Shown here: positions 1-7,793 of the stretch, piece after piece
How positions within the stretch are numbered: position 1 is the stretch's first letter
Layout of the letters: every line of letters starts with the position of its first letter
NCBI RefSeq assembly: GCF_900090145.1
Contig: NZ_FMHI01000001.1
Span: 372,001-436,000 of the forward strand
Length of the DNA stretch: 64,000 bases
From: Streptomyces sp. WMMB 322
GTDB lineage: Bacteria; Actinomycetota; Actinomycetes; Streptomycetales; Streptomycetaceae
Direction of reading: 5' to 3'
Position numbers and translations under genes: made by a program
The notes under the pieces: generated by a model
What the model was told of the DNA's origin: nothing
What the model saw: only the letters and a program-made list of their open reading frames with translations
Database searches by the model: none

Positions 1-407
1 TCATCCACACCAACGCGCCGGTCTATCTGGCGGGCATCGCCCGGCCGGGCCCCACGGCACGCGACAACCGTGCCGTGACCGCGATGGCGAGGCTTCTGCT
101 GCACCCGTACATCCCGAACATCCAGACGAGCTGGGTCAAGCTCGGCACCGAGGGCGCGGCGGAGATGCTCCGCTCCGGCGCCAACGACCTGGGCGGCACG
201 CTGATGGAGGAGACGATCTCCCGGATGGCCGGCTCCTCCTACGGCTCGTACCGCTCGATCCAGGACCTCGTCGCGATCGCCGAGGCCGCCGGCCGTCCGG
301 CGCGTGCCCGCACGACGCTGTACGGTCAGGTGCCGGAGGAGCGCACGGCGGTCGCCCACCGGTCCGACGGGCACCTTCCGGAACTCCTCCCGGTGTTGGA
401 AAACTGA
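1..407 (+). CDS. fbiC: FO synthase, C-terminal part (partial, runs off window start)
   Basis: The 134 visible residues match the C-terminal end of the CofH half of FO synthase, a radical-SAM enzyme that makes the deazaflavin core (FO) of coenzyme F420 from tyrosine and a pyrimidine precursor. Family-typical stretches are [25 protein letters not shown] and the extreme C-terminal region. In actinomycetes CofG and CofH are usually fused as FbiC, but the N-terminal part lies outside the window, so the fusion cannot be confirmed. The reading frame enters at base 3. A probable F420/flavin-dependent enzyme is encoded at 37554-37973, so the cofactor is likely used by this organism. Confidence 0.88.
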   Translation, partial: IHTNAPVYLAGIARPGPTARDNRAVTAMARLLLHPYIPNIQTSWVKLGTEGAAEMLRSGANDLGGTLMEETISRMAGSSYGSYRSIQDLVAIAEAAGRPARARTTLYGQVPEERTAVAHRSDGHLPELLPVLEN

Positions 408-491
408 ACCGGCGTTCTAGAGTGCTGAGCTGCCGAGGGGCTGACCTCCCCGGCAGCCTTTACCCGTCAGCCGTACCGGTTGGAGAGAGAC

Positions 492-1610
492 GTGGCCGCT
501 TCCGGCGGTGATGCCATGTGGGGCCGCACCGAGCAGCAGGATTTCCGCAGCAGGGTGCGAGGCTGCCTCCTGGGCGGTGCGATCGGGGACGCTCTCGGTG
601 CGGGCATCGAGTCCGACTCGCTGAGCGCGATCCGGCAGGCCCACGGGCAGGCCGGAGTGACGGATTTCGTGCCCGCCTACGGCCGGCGCGGCGCCATCAC
701 GGACGACACCCAGATGACGCTCTTCACCATGGACGGCCTCATCCGCGCGCACGTACGCCGGGACACCGGCGCCTGGCACCCGCCCACAGACGTACACGCC
801 GCCTACCTCAGGTGGGCCGCGACGCAGCGGGACTGGGGTCCGGACGAGCGCAAGAAGGAGGACGGCTGGCTCGCGCGCGAGGAGTGGCTGTACGCCCAGC
901 GCTCCCCGGGCAAGACCTGCCTCAGCGGACTCGCGGACGAGCGCATGGGCACTCTGGAGAGGCCCAAGAACCCCGAGTCCAAGGGCTGCGGCACCGTCAT
1001 GCGCTCGGCGCCCTTCGGGCTTCTGGTGGGCTGGGAGCCGCAGTTGGTCTTCCAGCTCGCCGTGGAGTGCGCCGCCCAGACGCACGGGCACCCCACGGGA
1101 TATCTGGCGGCCGGCGCGTTCGCCGCGATCATCCACTCCCTGGCCCGCAAGGACACCCTCGACCACGCCGTACAGAAGACGCTGGCCCAGCTCGCCACGC
1201 GGCCGGGCCACGAGGAGACGACGGACGCCCTGAAGAGGGCGCTCGGCGCGGTGCGCCAGGGCATGCCGTCGCCGGAACGGGTGGAGTCGCTCGGAGAGGG
1301 CAGGACCGCCGAAGAGGCGCTCTCCATCGGCGTCTACTGCGCGCTGGTCGCCGAGGACGTACGGCACGGGCTGCTGCTCGCCGTGAACCACAGCGGCGAC
1401 AGCGACTCCACCGGATCGGTCTGCGGCAACCTTCTGGGCACCGTGCACGGGGAGACGGCGCTGCCGCCCGCGTGGGTCGCGGAGCTTGAGGGGCGCGCGA
1501 CGGTGCTCGAACTGGCCGACGACTTCTCGATGGAGATGACCCAGGGGCCCGCGCTGCACGCCCCGGGCGCGGCCTCGCAGGCGTGGCTCACCCGCTACCC
1601 GCGGGCGTGA
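492..1610 (+). CDS. ADP-ribosylglycohydrolase family protein
   Basis: A 372-residue member of the ADP-ribosylglycohydrolase (DraG/ARH) family, which removes ADP-ribose from proteins or other acceptors using a binuclear metal centre. The hallmark motifs are present: GGAIGDALGAG near the N-terminus, TDDTQM about 50 residues later, and the C-terminal metal-binding HSGDSDSTG. The GTG at 492 was chosen because GGAGAGAG lies a few bases upstream; an in-frame TTG at 480 lacks that spacing and an ATG at 516 is possible. It is cytosolic, with no signal peptide. It sits alone, about 85 bases after the FO synthase gene. The real substrate (ADP-ribosylated protein, DNA or small molecule) cannot be told from sequence. 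Confidence 0.9.
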   Translation: MAASGGDAMWGRTEQQDFRSRVRGCLLGGAIGDALGAGIESDSLSAIRQAHGQAGVTDFVPAYGRRGAITDDTQMTLFTMDGLIRAHVRRDTGAWHPPTDVHAAYLRWAATQRDWGPDERKKEDGWLAREEWLYAQRSPGKTCLSGLADERMGTLERPKNPESKGCGTVMRSAPFGLLVGWEPQLVFQLAVECAAQTHGHPTGYLAAGAFAAIIHSLARKDTLDHAVQKTLAQLATRPGHEETTDALKRALGAVRQGMPSPERVESLGEGRTAEEALSIGVYCALVAEDVRHGLLLAVNHSGDSDSTGSVCGNLLGTVHGETALPPAWVAELEGRATVLELADDFSMEMTQGPALHAPGAASQAWLTRYPRA

Positions 1611-1744
1611 CCGCGACCCTGAAACGACTTGCGCGAACCGCGGAACTGTACCTGTGCAAAGTTGACCTGAGTCTGACCTGAGTCTGACTTGACTCCTCAC
1701 GGGGAAGGTCGCCGGCTCGTCGCGCGCGTACCTCCCGGACGGGA

Positions 1745-1789
1745 AAGAGCCCCCTCGGCAGGGACGGCGGACCGGTCGAGAGGGCTCTT
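1745..1789. terminator. Bidirectional terminator-like hairpin
   Basis: Inverted repeat AAGAGCCCCCTCG (1745-1757) and CGAGAGGGCTCTT (1777-1789), 13 bp with one mismatch and a 19-base loop. It lies between the convergent ADP-ribosylglycohydrolase and DUF397 genes, so it can serve both. Confidence 0.6.
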
Positions 1790-1811
1790 GGCTGGAGGCC
1801 GGGGCGGTGCT

Positions 1812-2021
1812 TCAGCCGGTGCGGACGGAACCTCCGTCGCACACACCGGTCACGAAGCCCGTCCAGGCCCGCGGTGGGAAGGCCAGCGACGGCCCGTCCG
1901 CAACCTTCGAGTCACGTACGGCCACCGCATCCCGGGTAGGGGACTTCACCTCGACACACGCACCGTTCGCCGAGTAGCTCGATTTGAACCAGTCTCTCGT
2001 GTTTCCCTGCTGAATTGCCAT
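1812..2021 (-). CDS. DUF397 domain protein
   Basis: A 69-residue protein with the DUF397 signature (WFKSSYSANGACVEV, then VAVRDSK and WTGFV). In Streptomyces such small proteins are almost always encoded next to an XRE/DUF5753 regulator, as here, and several such pairs influence development or antibiotic production; their biochemical role is unclear. The ATG start has GGAG five bases upstream. It follows the HTH gene by 137 bases on the same strand, so co-transcription is likely. Confidence 0.9.
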   Translation of the reverse strand: MAIQQGNTRDWFKSSYSANGACVEVKSPTRDAVAVRDSKVADGPSLAFPPRAWTGFVTGVCDGGSVRTG

Positions 2022-2158
2022 GTCTGCTCCGGTTGTTCGACTCCGTGAGCGACCGTACGCCTCGATTTCCCAAAGCGAAGAGGCCGTTCACTCGACCGGA
2101 TGGCATATTCACCACGACACTTCACGCACTCCAGGGCAGGGTGTACGCTCCCCGCCGC

Positions 2159-3019
2159 TCAGCCACGGGCATAGTCCTTTGCCACATTCTCGATGAACTC
2201 ACGTGTCTGGTCCGGGTTGAGAGCTTCGGCGCGCAAATGCTCGTACATGACGCTGTAACTCTGCACGTCGTGCGATTTCTCCAGATACAGGTCGCTCGTC
2301 ACGCCCTCCAGATACACGACGGAGGAGTCCGAGGTGTCGGGGAACTCGAGAATCGCGTACTGCCCGTTGACGCCGGGGTGCGCGCCCATCGAGAACGGCA
2401 TCACCTGAACCGTCACATGCGGCAGTTGCGAGACCTCGTTCAGCCGTTCCAACTGCTCGATCATGGTCTGCCGGCCGCCCACCTGGCGGCGCAGCGCCGA
2501 CTCGTCGAGCACCGCCCACAGCCGCAGCGGATGCCGAGAGTCGCTGATCCGCTCCTGGCGCCGCATGCGCACCTGCACGCGCTTTTCGATGTCCGCGGGG
2601 GACGCCTCGGGCTGCGCGCCCTCGCAGACGGCCTCCGCGTACGCCCGCGTCTGCAACAGGCCCGGCACGACCTGGGGTTCGTAGACCCGCAGGGAGGCCG
2701 CGTCCGTCTCCAGGCCGATGTAGACGCTGTAGGGGATGTCACCGAACGCGTGCCACCAGCCCTGCTGGCGGGACTCCTTGGCCATCTGCATCAGGGATTC
2801 GACTATGCGCTTGTCCTCGACCTCGTAGACACCGCAGAGGTCCCTCACGTCGCGCTGGCTGATGCTGCGGCGCCCGTTCTCCAGACGGCTGATCTTCGAC
2901 TGCGAGACCAGCAGACGGTCCGCGACCTCCTCGGCCGTCATGTTCTTCAACTCGCGGAGACGGCGCAGCTCCTGGCCCAGGCGGCGGCGCCGGACTGTGG
3001 GGTTGACGTTTGACGCCAC
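2159..3019 (-). CDS. XRE-family transcriptional regulator with DUF5753 domain
   Basis: A 286-residue DNA-binding protein. Residues about 14-70 form a helix-turn-helix of the XRE/lambda-repressor type (LGQELRRLRELKNMTAEEVA then VSQSKISRLENGRR). Residues about 100-280 are the DUF5753 domain, with its recognisable VVPGLLQTRAYAEAV and LDESALRRQVG segments. The GTG start is preceded by GGAGGTGC. It pairs with the downstream DUF397 gene, the common actinomycete arrangement in which the small protein is thought to modulate the regulator. The target genes are unknown. Confidence 0.93.
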   Translation of the reverse strand: MASNVNPTVRRRRLGQELRRLRELKNMTAEEVADRLLVSQSKISRLENGRRSISQRDVRDLCGVYEVEDKRIVESLMQMAKESRQQGWWHAFGDIPYSVYIGLETDAASLRVYEPQVVPGLLQTRAYAEAVCEGAQPEASPADIEKRVQVRMRRQERISDSRHPLRLWAVLDESALRRQVGGRQTMIEQLERLNEVSQLPHVTVQVMPFSMGAHPGVNGQYAILEFPDTSDSSVVYLEGVTSDLYLEKSHDVQSYSVMYEHLRAEALNPDQTREFIENVAKDYARG

Positions 3020-3496
3020 TGGGGGTGCACCTCCGCGTAAGTACGACTACTTTCAAGTAGATTGCCACTACCGTGAGCGATTTCGCTGGCGATTGGCAAC
3101 AGAGGGTGCGGAGCCGGGCACACGGGCGCATCGGGTTACGGCCATGAAGGAAGCCCGCAAATCCTGCGGCTCGCGGGACGGTAGGGCGCGGAAACGGTGC
3201 GCGTCGCGCAGCGGGCGCACACCGCATCGCCCACATCCACCCGTGCGCGCCCCTTGCCGCCAACGCCGTTGCAGATCAGGGTAGTTCTCACGCCGCCCGG
3301 TGCAGGGCGGAGCGCTTGCCCTCCCGCCTCCCCGGCACGGTCCGTACGCGCTCGTCCGCCCATGCGCATGCGCGCGGGGTGGTGGTCCGGCCGTCCTCGT
3401 CGACAGCCGGACCACCACCCCGCGCGTCATCGCGGCGCCGGCACGCGCGTTGACGCGGTGCCGGTTGTGCCGGGTGCGCTCACGCGCACCCCGTGA
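3020..3496. other. 477-base non-coding stretch
   Basis: Lies between the HTH gene (its promoter side) and the 3' end of the GPP34-like gene, both on the minus strand. It holds the strong hairpin at 3371-3426, and the AT-richer segment at about 3040-3100 is the likely promoter of the HTH gene. No convincing coding sequence was seen: the open frames here are GC-rich shadows on both strands with no ribosome site. Confidence 0.6.
3371..3426 (-). terminator. Perfect 21-bp hairpin, terminator of the GPP34-like gene
   Basis: Arm 3371-3391 and arm 3406-3426 are perfectly complementary over 21 bp with a 14-base loop. It starts about 70 bases beyond the stop of the minus-strand gene at 3497. There is no clear U-tract, as is usual for Streptomyces terminators. 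Confidence 0.7.
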
Positions 3497-4300
3497 TCAG
3501 CGTGCGCCGGCGCGGACCATCCCGCCGATGCCCGGCCGTGCCTTCTCGGGCACCTGCCTGGACTGGACGTGCCCGGAGGGTACGCCCGCGCGCGCCGCCG
3601 CTTGACGACCGCTCTGGGCGGCGGGCGGTGCCGGAGCCCCGGCCGCGCCGTTGCCCGCCGCACGCCGGGGCTGCGCCCCTGCGCCGTTCTGCACATCCAT
3701 CACGGCGTGCGCGACGAGACCGCCCATCGGGTCGTGCCTTATCAGATCCCGGAGCCGGGAGCGGCACGAGCGCCCCTCGTTGCCGGGATAGAGGTGCTTG
3801 CCGAGCCCGACCGCGTGGGCCAGCGCTGCAAGCGCCGCCGTCCGCGGGTCCGGTGGTACGCCGGTACGGATCGCGGCATCCAGCCGGGTTCGGATCTCCC
3901 GGCTGATCGTCGTCTCCGTCGCCTGGTAGCGCGTTGTCGGCAACACCCCGCACATCTGGCTTGATACGGCGTGCACCATGCCGCACCGCTCCAGGTGTGT
4001 GAGATAGGTTTGGCGAAGCCCCAACCGGGGTCCGCCGATCCAGTGGACGGCGCGCACCGGACTGCCACGCCTTCGCAGCAACTCCAGTGCGGAGTCCAGA
4101 GTTGGATCTCCGGTCGGCCGTGGCAGCACCACGGCGATACGGTCCCCGTCAGGGGCTATACGTCCTGCGAGAGCCAGCTCGACGAGCTGGGCCCCGGCCA
4201 GGCCGAGGTCAAGCGACTGCGGCTGTGCCGTGGTGCCCGTGGCCGGGTCCAAAGCCAGCAGCAGAAGCTCCTCCGGAATAGTTCTGCGGCTCCTGCCCAT
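3497..4300 (-). CDS. GPP34 (GOLPH3-like) family protein
   Basis: A 267-residue protein. Residues 1 to about 200 fit the GPP34 family (IPEELLLLALDPATG at the N-terminus, GLAGAQLVELALAGRI, and the repeated helical core). Eukaryotic GOLPH3/Vps74 binds phosphoinositide and Golgi glycosyltransferases; many Streptomyces genomes carry soluble homologues of unknown role. Residues about 215-267 are an Ala/Pro/Arg-rich, probably disordered tail. The ATG at 4300 was chosen because GGGGAGG lies five bases upstream; the frame stays open further upstream but the composition there is not coding-like. It is divergent from the carboxypeptidase gene. Confidence 0.82.
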   Translation of the reverse strand: MGRSRRTIPEELLLLALDPATGTTAQPQSLDLGLAGAQLVELALAGRIAPDGDRIAVVLPRPTGDPTLDSALELLRRRGSPVRAVHWIGGPRLGLRQTYLTHLERCGMVHAVSSQMCGVLPTTRYQATETTISREIRTRLDAAIRTGVPPDPRTAALAALAHAVGLGKHLYPGNEGRSCRSRLRDLIRHDPMGGLVAHAVMDVQNGAGAQPRRAAGNGAAGAPAPPAAQSGRQAAARAGVPSGHVQSRQVPEKARPGIGGMVRAGAR

Positions 4301-4528
4301 CCATGCCTCCCCGCGTGGATGTCTGACAGGGTGACCCCTCTCACAATGGTCTGTCGAGAGTGCCTGGGCGTTATGGACGGAACCAGTAGGTATGTCGTTC
4401 TCGTCTGCACGGTCGTAGAGACCAGTCCGTGACCTTGCCGGAGCCCCCGCGCGATATGGGGGGCGAGGCGCGCAGGACACTGTTAACTGTTACGGCGAGC
4501 GGCGAGCATTCATCAGCAGGAGGCATCG

Positions 4529-7500
4529 GTGGCGGGCGAGTCCCCCGACAAGGTGGAGCGCAAGGAGTCGTCGGGGGAGACGGCGGCAGGTGGTCGGGTG
4601 GTTGCGCCCGCGGACGGGAAGAAGTCCGGGAAGAAGCGCGAACGGAAGAGCGCCGGGGAGCCGGATGCCGCCCGTGCCGACTCCGCCCACGTGCCGGGCC
4701 AAGCCCGTGACGAAGCCGTGGACGACGACTCCGGCACGCCTGCCGAGGACGTCGCCGACGCCTCGGGCGGCCCGGAAGCGGAAGCCGCCGACGGCGTCGG
4801 CGCCGATGACGACGCCGCGGACGCCGACACCGGTGATGCCGCGGACGCGGCGAGCGGGTCCGGCGGTGCCGGGCGCAACGACGCGCGCTTGAGGGCCGCG
4901 GTCGCGGCATGGGTCGCGGGCACGGACGACGAGCCGGGCGAGGCCACGGACGAGGCGGTCCGGGACGGCGAGGGCGCCGGGGGTGCCGGATACGGACCGG
5001 GGAAGTCCGGCGCAGGGGAGAAGAATTCAAGCCAAATCCCGGCGGACGAGGCGCCCCTGCGTCCGGAGTCCGCCGACGCACCGGAGGCATCAGCCGCCTC
5101 AACGGCCTCAGGGCGCTCAGGCGGCGCTGAGGGCTCCGCGGAGCCCACGGGCGAGACCGACCACCCCACGGCGATGTTCAGGACTGTACGGCCCGGCTCT
5201 GACGATTCCGCGGCCGCGACGGACAGCGAGGAGGCCGCGAGGCGGGCCGAGCGCATGACCGCGGCCTTCTTCGGCTCGGGCAAAGCCCCGCAAACCGGGG
5301 AAGCGGACGGAAAAGCCGAGGAGAAGGCCGAAGAGAAGTCGGCAGAGGCAGAGGAGAAGGCCGAAGAGAAGCCGGCAGAGGCCGAGGAGAAGCCGGCGGA
5401 GAAGCCGGAAGCGGAAGAAGCGGATGCCGTCGCGGACTCCGGTGCGGCCCGGGAGCCGCTGACGGCCGACGAGGGTGAGGGCGGCGCCGGCGAGGACGGG
5501 TCCGCAACGCCGCCGGACGCGAGGGAACCGGAGCCCGAGCCGGAGCCGGGAACGGAGCCGGAGTCGGAGTCGGCACCGGAACCGAGCGGTGACGGGCCGG
5601 GCGCGGACGGCGAGCCGGCCGCCGGTCACGGCAAGCATGCCGAGGAAACCGCCAAGGCCGCCAAGGCCGAGAAGGCCGCGAAGGCTGAACAGGCCGCGAA
5701 GGCTGAACAGGCAGGGAAGGCTGAACAGGCAGGGAAGGCTGAACAGGCAGGGAAGGCTGAACAGGCAGGGAAGGCCGGCGGGTTCGAAGAGCCCGACGGG
5801 CTCGGCGGAGCCAAGGAGCCGGACGAGGCTGACGATTCCGCGCGGGCGGGCGAGGGGCCGGGCAGCGTCGACCAGCCCACGACCGCCTTCCGTGCTCTGG
5901 AGCCGGACGCTGCGGCTGCCGACAGCTCCGCGAAGGACTCCGCCGAGGACGACGGTGGCCGTACCGGTCGCGTCGACCAGCCGACGACCGCCTTCCGTAC
6001 CGTCGAGCCCCGGGAGCGCGGTGAGGCCGACGACCGGGACGGGACCGCCGGTTCCGGGGCGTCGGGAGACGCCAAGGACGGCAAGGACGGCAACGAAGGC
6101 AAGGAAGCGGAGGACGGCGAGGACGATCCGGAGGGTGCGGACGCAAAGCAGGCAAAGCCCGCCGAGTCCGCCAAGCCTGCGGAGCCCGCCAAGCCTGCCG
6201 AGCCCGTGGATCCGCGGGTGGCCCCTCTGCCGAAGTCCGGCGCCGAGTCGGACGCGGAGCGCACGAGTCAGTTCGTGCCGCTGCGTTCGGCCGACGCGCC
6301 CCCGCGGCCGAAGCGTGAGCCCGGCACCGCCGTGCCGCCGAAGCCCGAGGGGCTGCCCACCGCGGGCGCGTTGCCGCCGGAGGTCGAGCAGCCTGAGCTC
6401 ACCGAGGCCGAGCTGACCCGGCAGCAGGTGCGGCCGGACCAGGCGCCGATCGACCTGCTCGCCCAGCTGACCAACACTCCTCCGAAGCCGGAGACTCCGC
6501 TGCGCACCGCCGTGCGCCGGATCAAGATCTGGACGCCGCTGGCGGTGCTGCTGGCGATCGTCTTCGCCATCGCACAGGCCGTACGGCCGCTGCCCGACCC
6601 GGAGTTGTCGCTGTCGGCCTCGCCGACCCACAGCTTCAAGGGGGCGAAGCCGACCGTGCCCTGGCCGTCCGAGGGGCAGGCCGCGCTGGAGGTGCAGGGC
6701 CTCGGTTCGTTCGGCACGTCCGGGAAGCAGAAGCCGGTGCCCATCGCGAGCGTGGCGAAGGTGATGACCGCGTATGTCATCCTCCGGGACCACCCAGTGA
6801 AGAAGGGCTCGGGCGGCGCGAAGATCACCGTCGACAAGAAGGCCGAGGACGAGGCGGGACTGAGCGCCCAGAACGAGTCGACCGTCGAGGTGAAGAAGGG
6901 GGACACGCTCTCTCAACGGGAGGCGGTCCAGGCGGTGATGATCGCGTCCGCCAACAACGTGGCACGTCTGCTGGCGCGTTGGGACGCGGGTTCGGAGAAG
7001 GCGTTCGTGAAGAAGATGAACGCCGCCGCCAAGCAGTTGGGGATGAAGAACACCAAGTACACCGACCCCAGCGGCCTGACGTCCTCCACCGTGAGTACCG
7101 CCACGGATCAGGTGAAGCTCGCGAAGAAGGCGATGGGGATCGACCTGTTCCGCGAGACCGTGCGGATGCCCGGCTACACCGACACCAAGGGCGACGAGCA
7201 CGGCAACTGGAACAAGCTCGTACCGCTGGACGGGGTCGTCGGAATCAAGACCGGTACGACCACGAAGGCGGGCGGCAACCTGCTCTTCGCCGCGGAGAAG
7301 AACGTCGGCGGGACGCAGCAGCTGATCGTGGGTGCCGTGCTCGGGCAGTACGAGCCGTCGATACTCGACACCGTGCTCGCCGAGAGCAAGAAGCTCATCG
7401 ACGCCGCGCAGGACTCGCTGCGCGCGCAGAAGGTGGTGCAGAAGGGCGAGGTCGTCGGTTACGTGGACGATCAGCTCGGCGGCAGGACACCCGTGGTCGC

Positions 7501-7714
7501 GTCCCGGGACGTCTCGGCCGTCGGCTGGTCCGGCCTGAAGGTCGAACTCGGGCTCACGGACGGCGGCAGGACCCTGCCCCACGAGGGGAAGGCGGGCGAC
7601 AGGGCCGGCACGCTGACCATCGGCGACGGGCCGGGCCAGGTGAGGGTGCCCGTGACGCTGAAGGAAGACATGACGGAGCCGGGCTTCGGGGCGAAGTTGA
7701 CCAGAATCCTGTGA
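4529..7714 (+). CDS. Membrane-anchored D-alanyl-D-alanine carboxypeptidase with long repetitive N-terminal arm
   Basis: A 1061-residue penicillin-binding protein of the PBP5/S11 class, which trims the terminal D-Ala of peptidoglycan stem peptides. A single membrane helix (about 668-686, IWTPLAVLLAIVFAIAQAV) separates a huge cytosolic arm from the external catalytic domain. Active-site motifs are S741-V-A-K744, S807-A-N809 and K907-T-G909. The arm is Ala/Glu/Asp/Lys-rich with tandem KAEQAG-type repeats (about 379-415), an EEKAEEKPAE block (about 265-295) and three copies of a motif like DQPTTAFRTVEP (one reads DHPTAMFRTVRP). The GTG start has AGGAGG five bases upstream. Typical enzymes of the class have about 400 residues, so the extra 650 are the oddity. 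Long charged arms are common in Streptomyces homologues and might bind division or envelope partners; that is inference. Confidence 0.92.
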   Translation: MAGESPDKVERKESSGETAAGGRVVAPADGKKSGKKRERKSAGEPDAARADSAHVPGQARDEAVDDDSGTPAEDVADASGGPEAEAADGVGADDDAADADTGDAADAASGSGGAGRNDARLRAAVAAWVAGTDDEPGEATDEAVRDGEGAGGAGYGPGKSGAGEKNSSQIPADEAPLRPESADAPEASAASTASGRSGGAEGSAEPTGETDHPTAMFRTVRPGSDDSAAATDSEEAARRAERMTAAFFGSGKAPQTGEADGKAEEKAEEKSAEAEEKAEEKPAEAEEKPAEKPEAEEADAVADSGAAREPLTADEGEGGAGEDGSATPPDAREPEPEPEPGTEPESESAPEPSGDGPGADGEPAAGHGKHAEETAKAAKAEKAAKAEQAAKAEQAGKAEQAGKAEQAGKAEQAGKAGGFEEPDGLGGAKEPDEADDSARAGEGPGSVDQPTTAFRALEPDAAAADSSAKDSAEDDGGRTGRVDQPTTAFRTVEPRERGEADDRDGTAGSGASGDAKDGKDGNEGKEAEDGEDDPEGADAKQAKPAESAKPAEPAKPAEPVDPRVAPLPKSGAESDAERTSQFVPLRSADAPPRPKREPGTAVPPKPEGLPTAGALPPEVEQPELTEAELTRQQVRPDQAPIDLLAQLTNTPPKPETPLRTAVRRIKIWTPLAVLLAIVFAIAQAVRPLPDPELSLSASPTHSFKGAKPTVPWPSEGQAALEVQGLGSFGTSGKQKPVPIASVAKVMTAYVILRDHPVKKGSGGAKITVDKKAEDEAGLSAQNESTVEVKKGDTLSQREAVQAVMIASANNVARLLARWDAGSEKAFVKKMNAAAKQLGMKNTKYTDPSGLTSSTVSTATDQVKLAKKAMGIDLFRETVRMPGYTDTKGDEHGNWNKLVPLDGVVGIKTGTTTKAGGNLLFAAEKNVGGTQQLIVGAVLGQYEPSILDTVLAESKKLIDAAQDSLRAQKVVQKGEVVGYVDDQLGGRTPVVASRDVSAVGWSGLKVELGLTDGGRTLPHEGKAGDRAGTLTIGDGPGQVRVPVTLKEDMTEPGFGAKLTRIL

Positions 7715-7793
7715 CCCGGGTGACATGACCCGGTGAGAGGGGCCCGGCTCACAAAGGGGTGAGGCCGGCCGAGCCGTACGGGGAGAGAGCGCA

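Noticed and set aside
5770..5800. tRNA-like GGTTCGA stretches (also near 18195)
   Set aside because: Both lie in frame inside well-supported coding sequences and no cloverleaf could be drawn.
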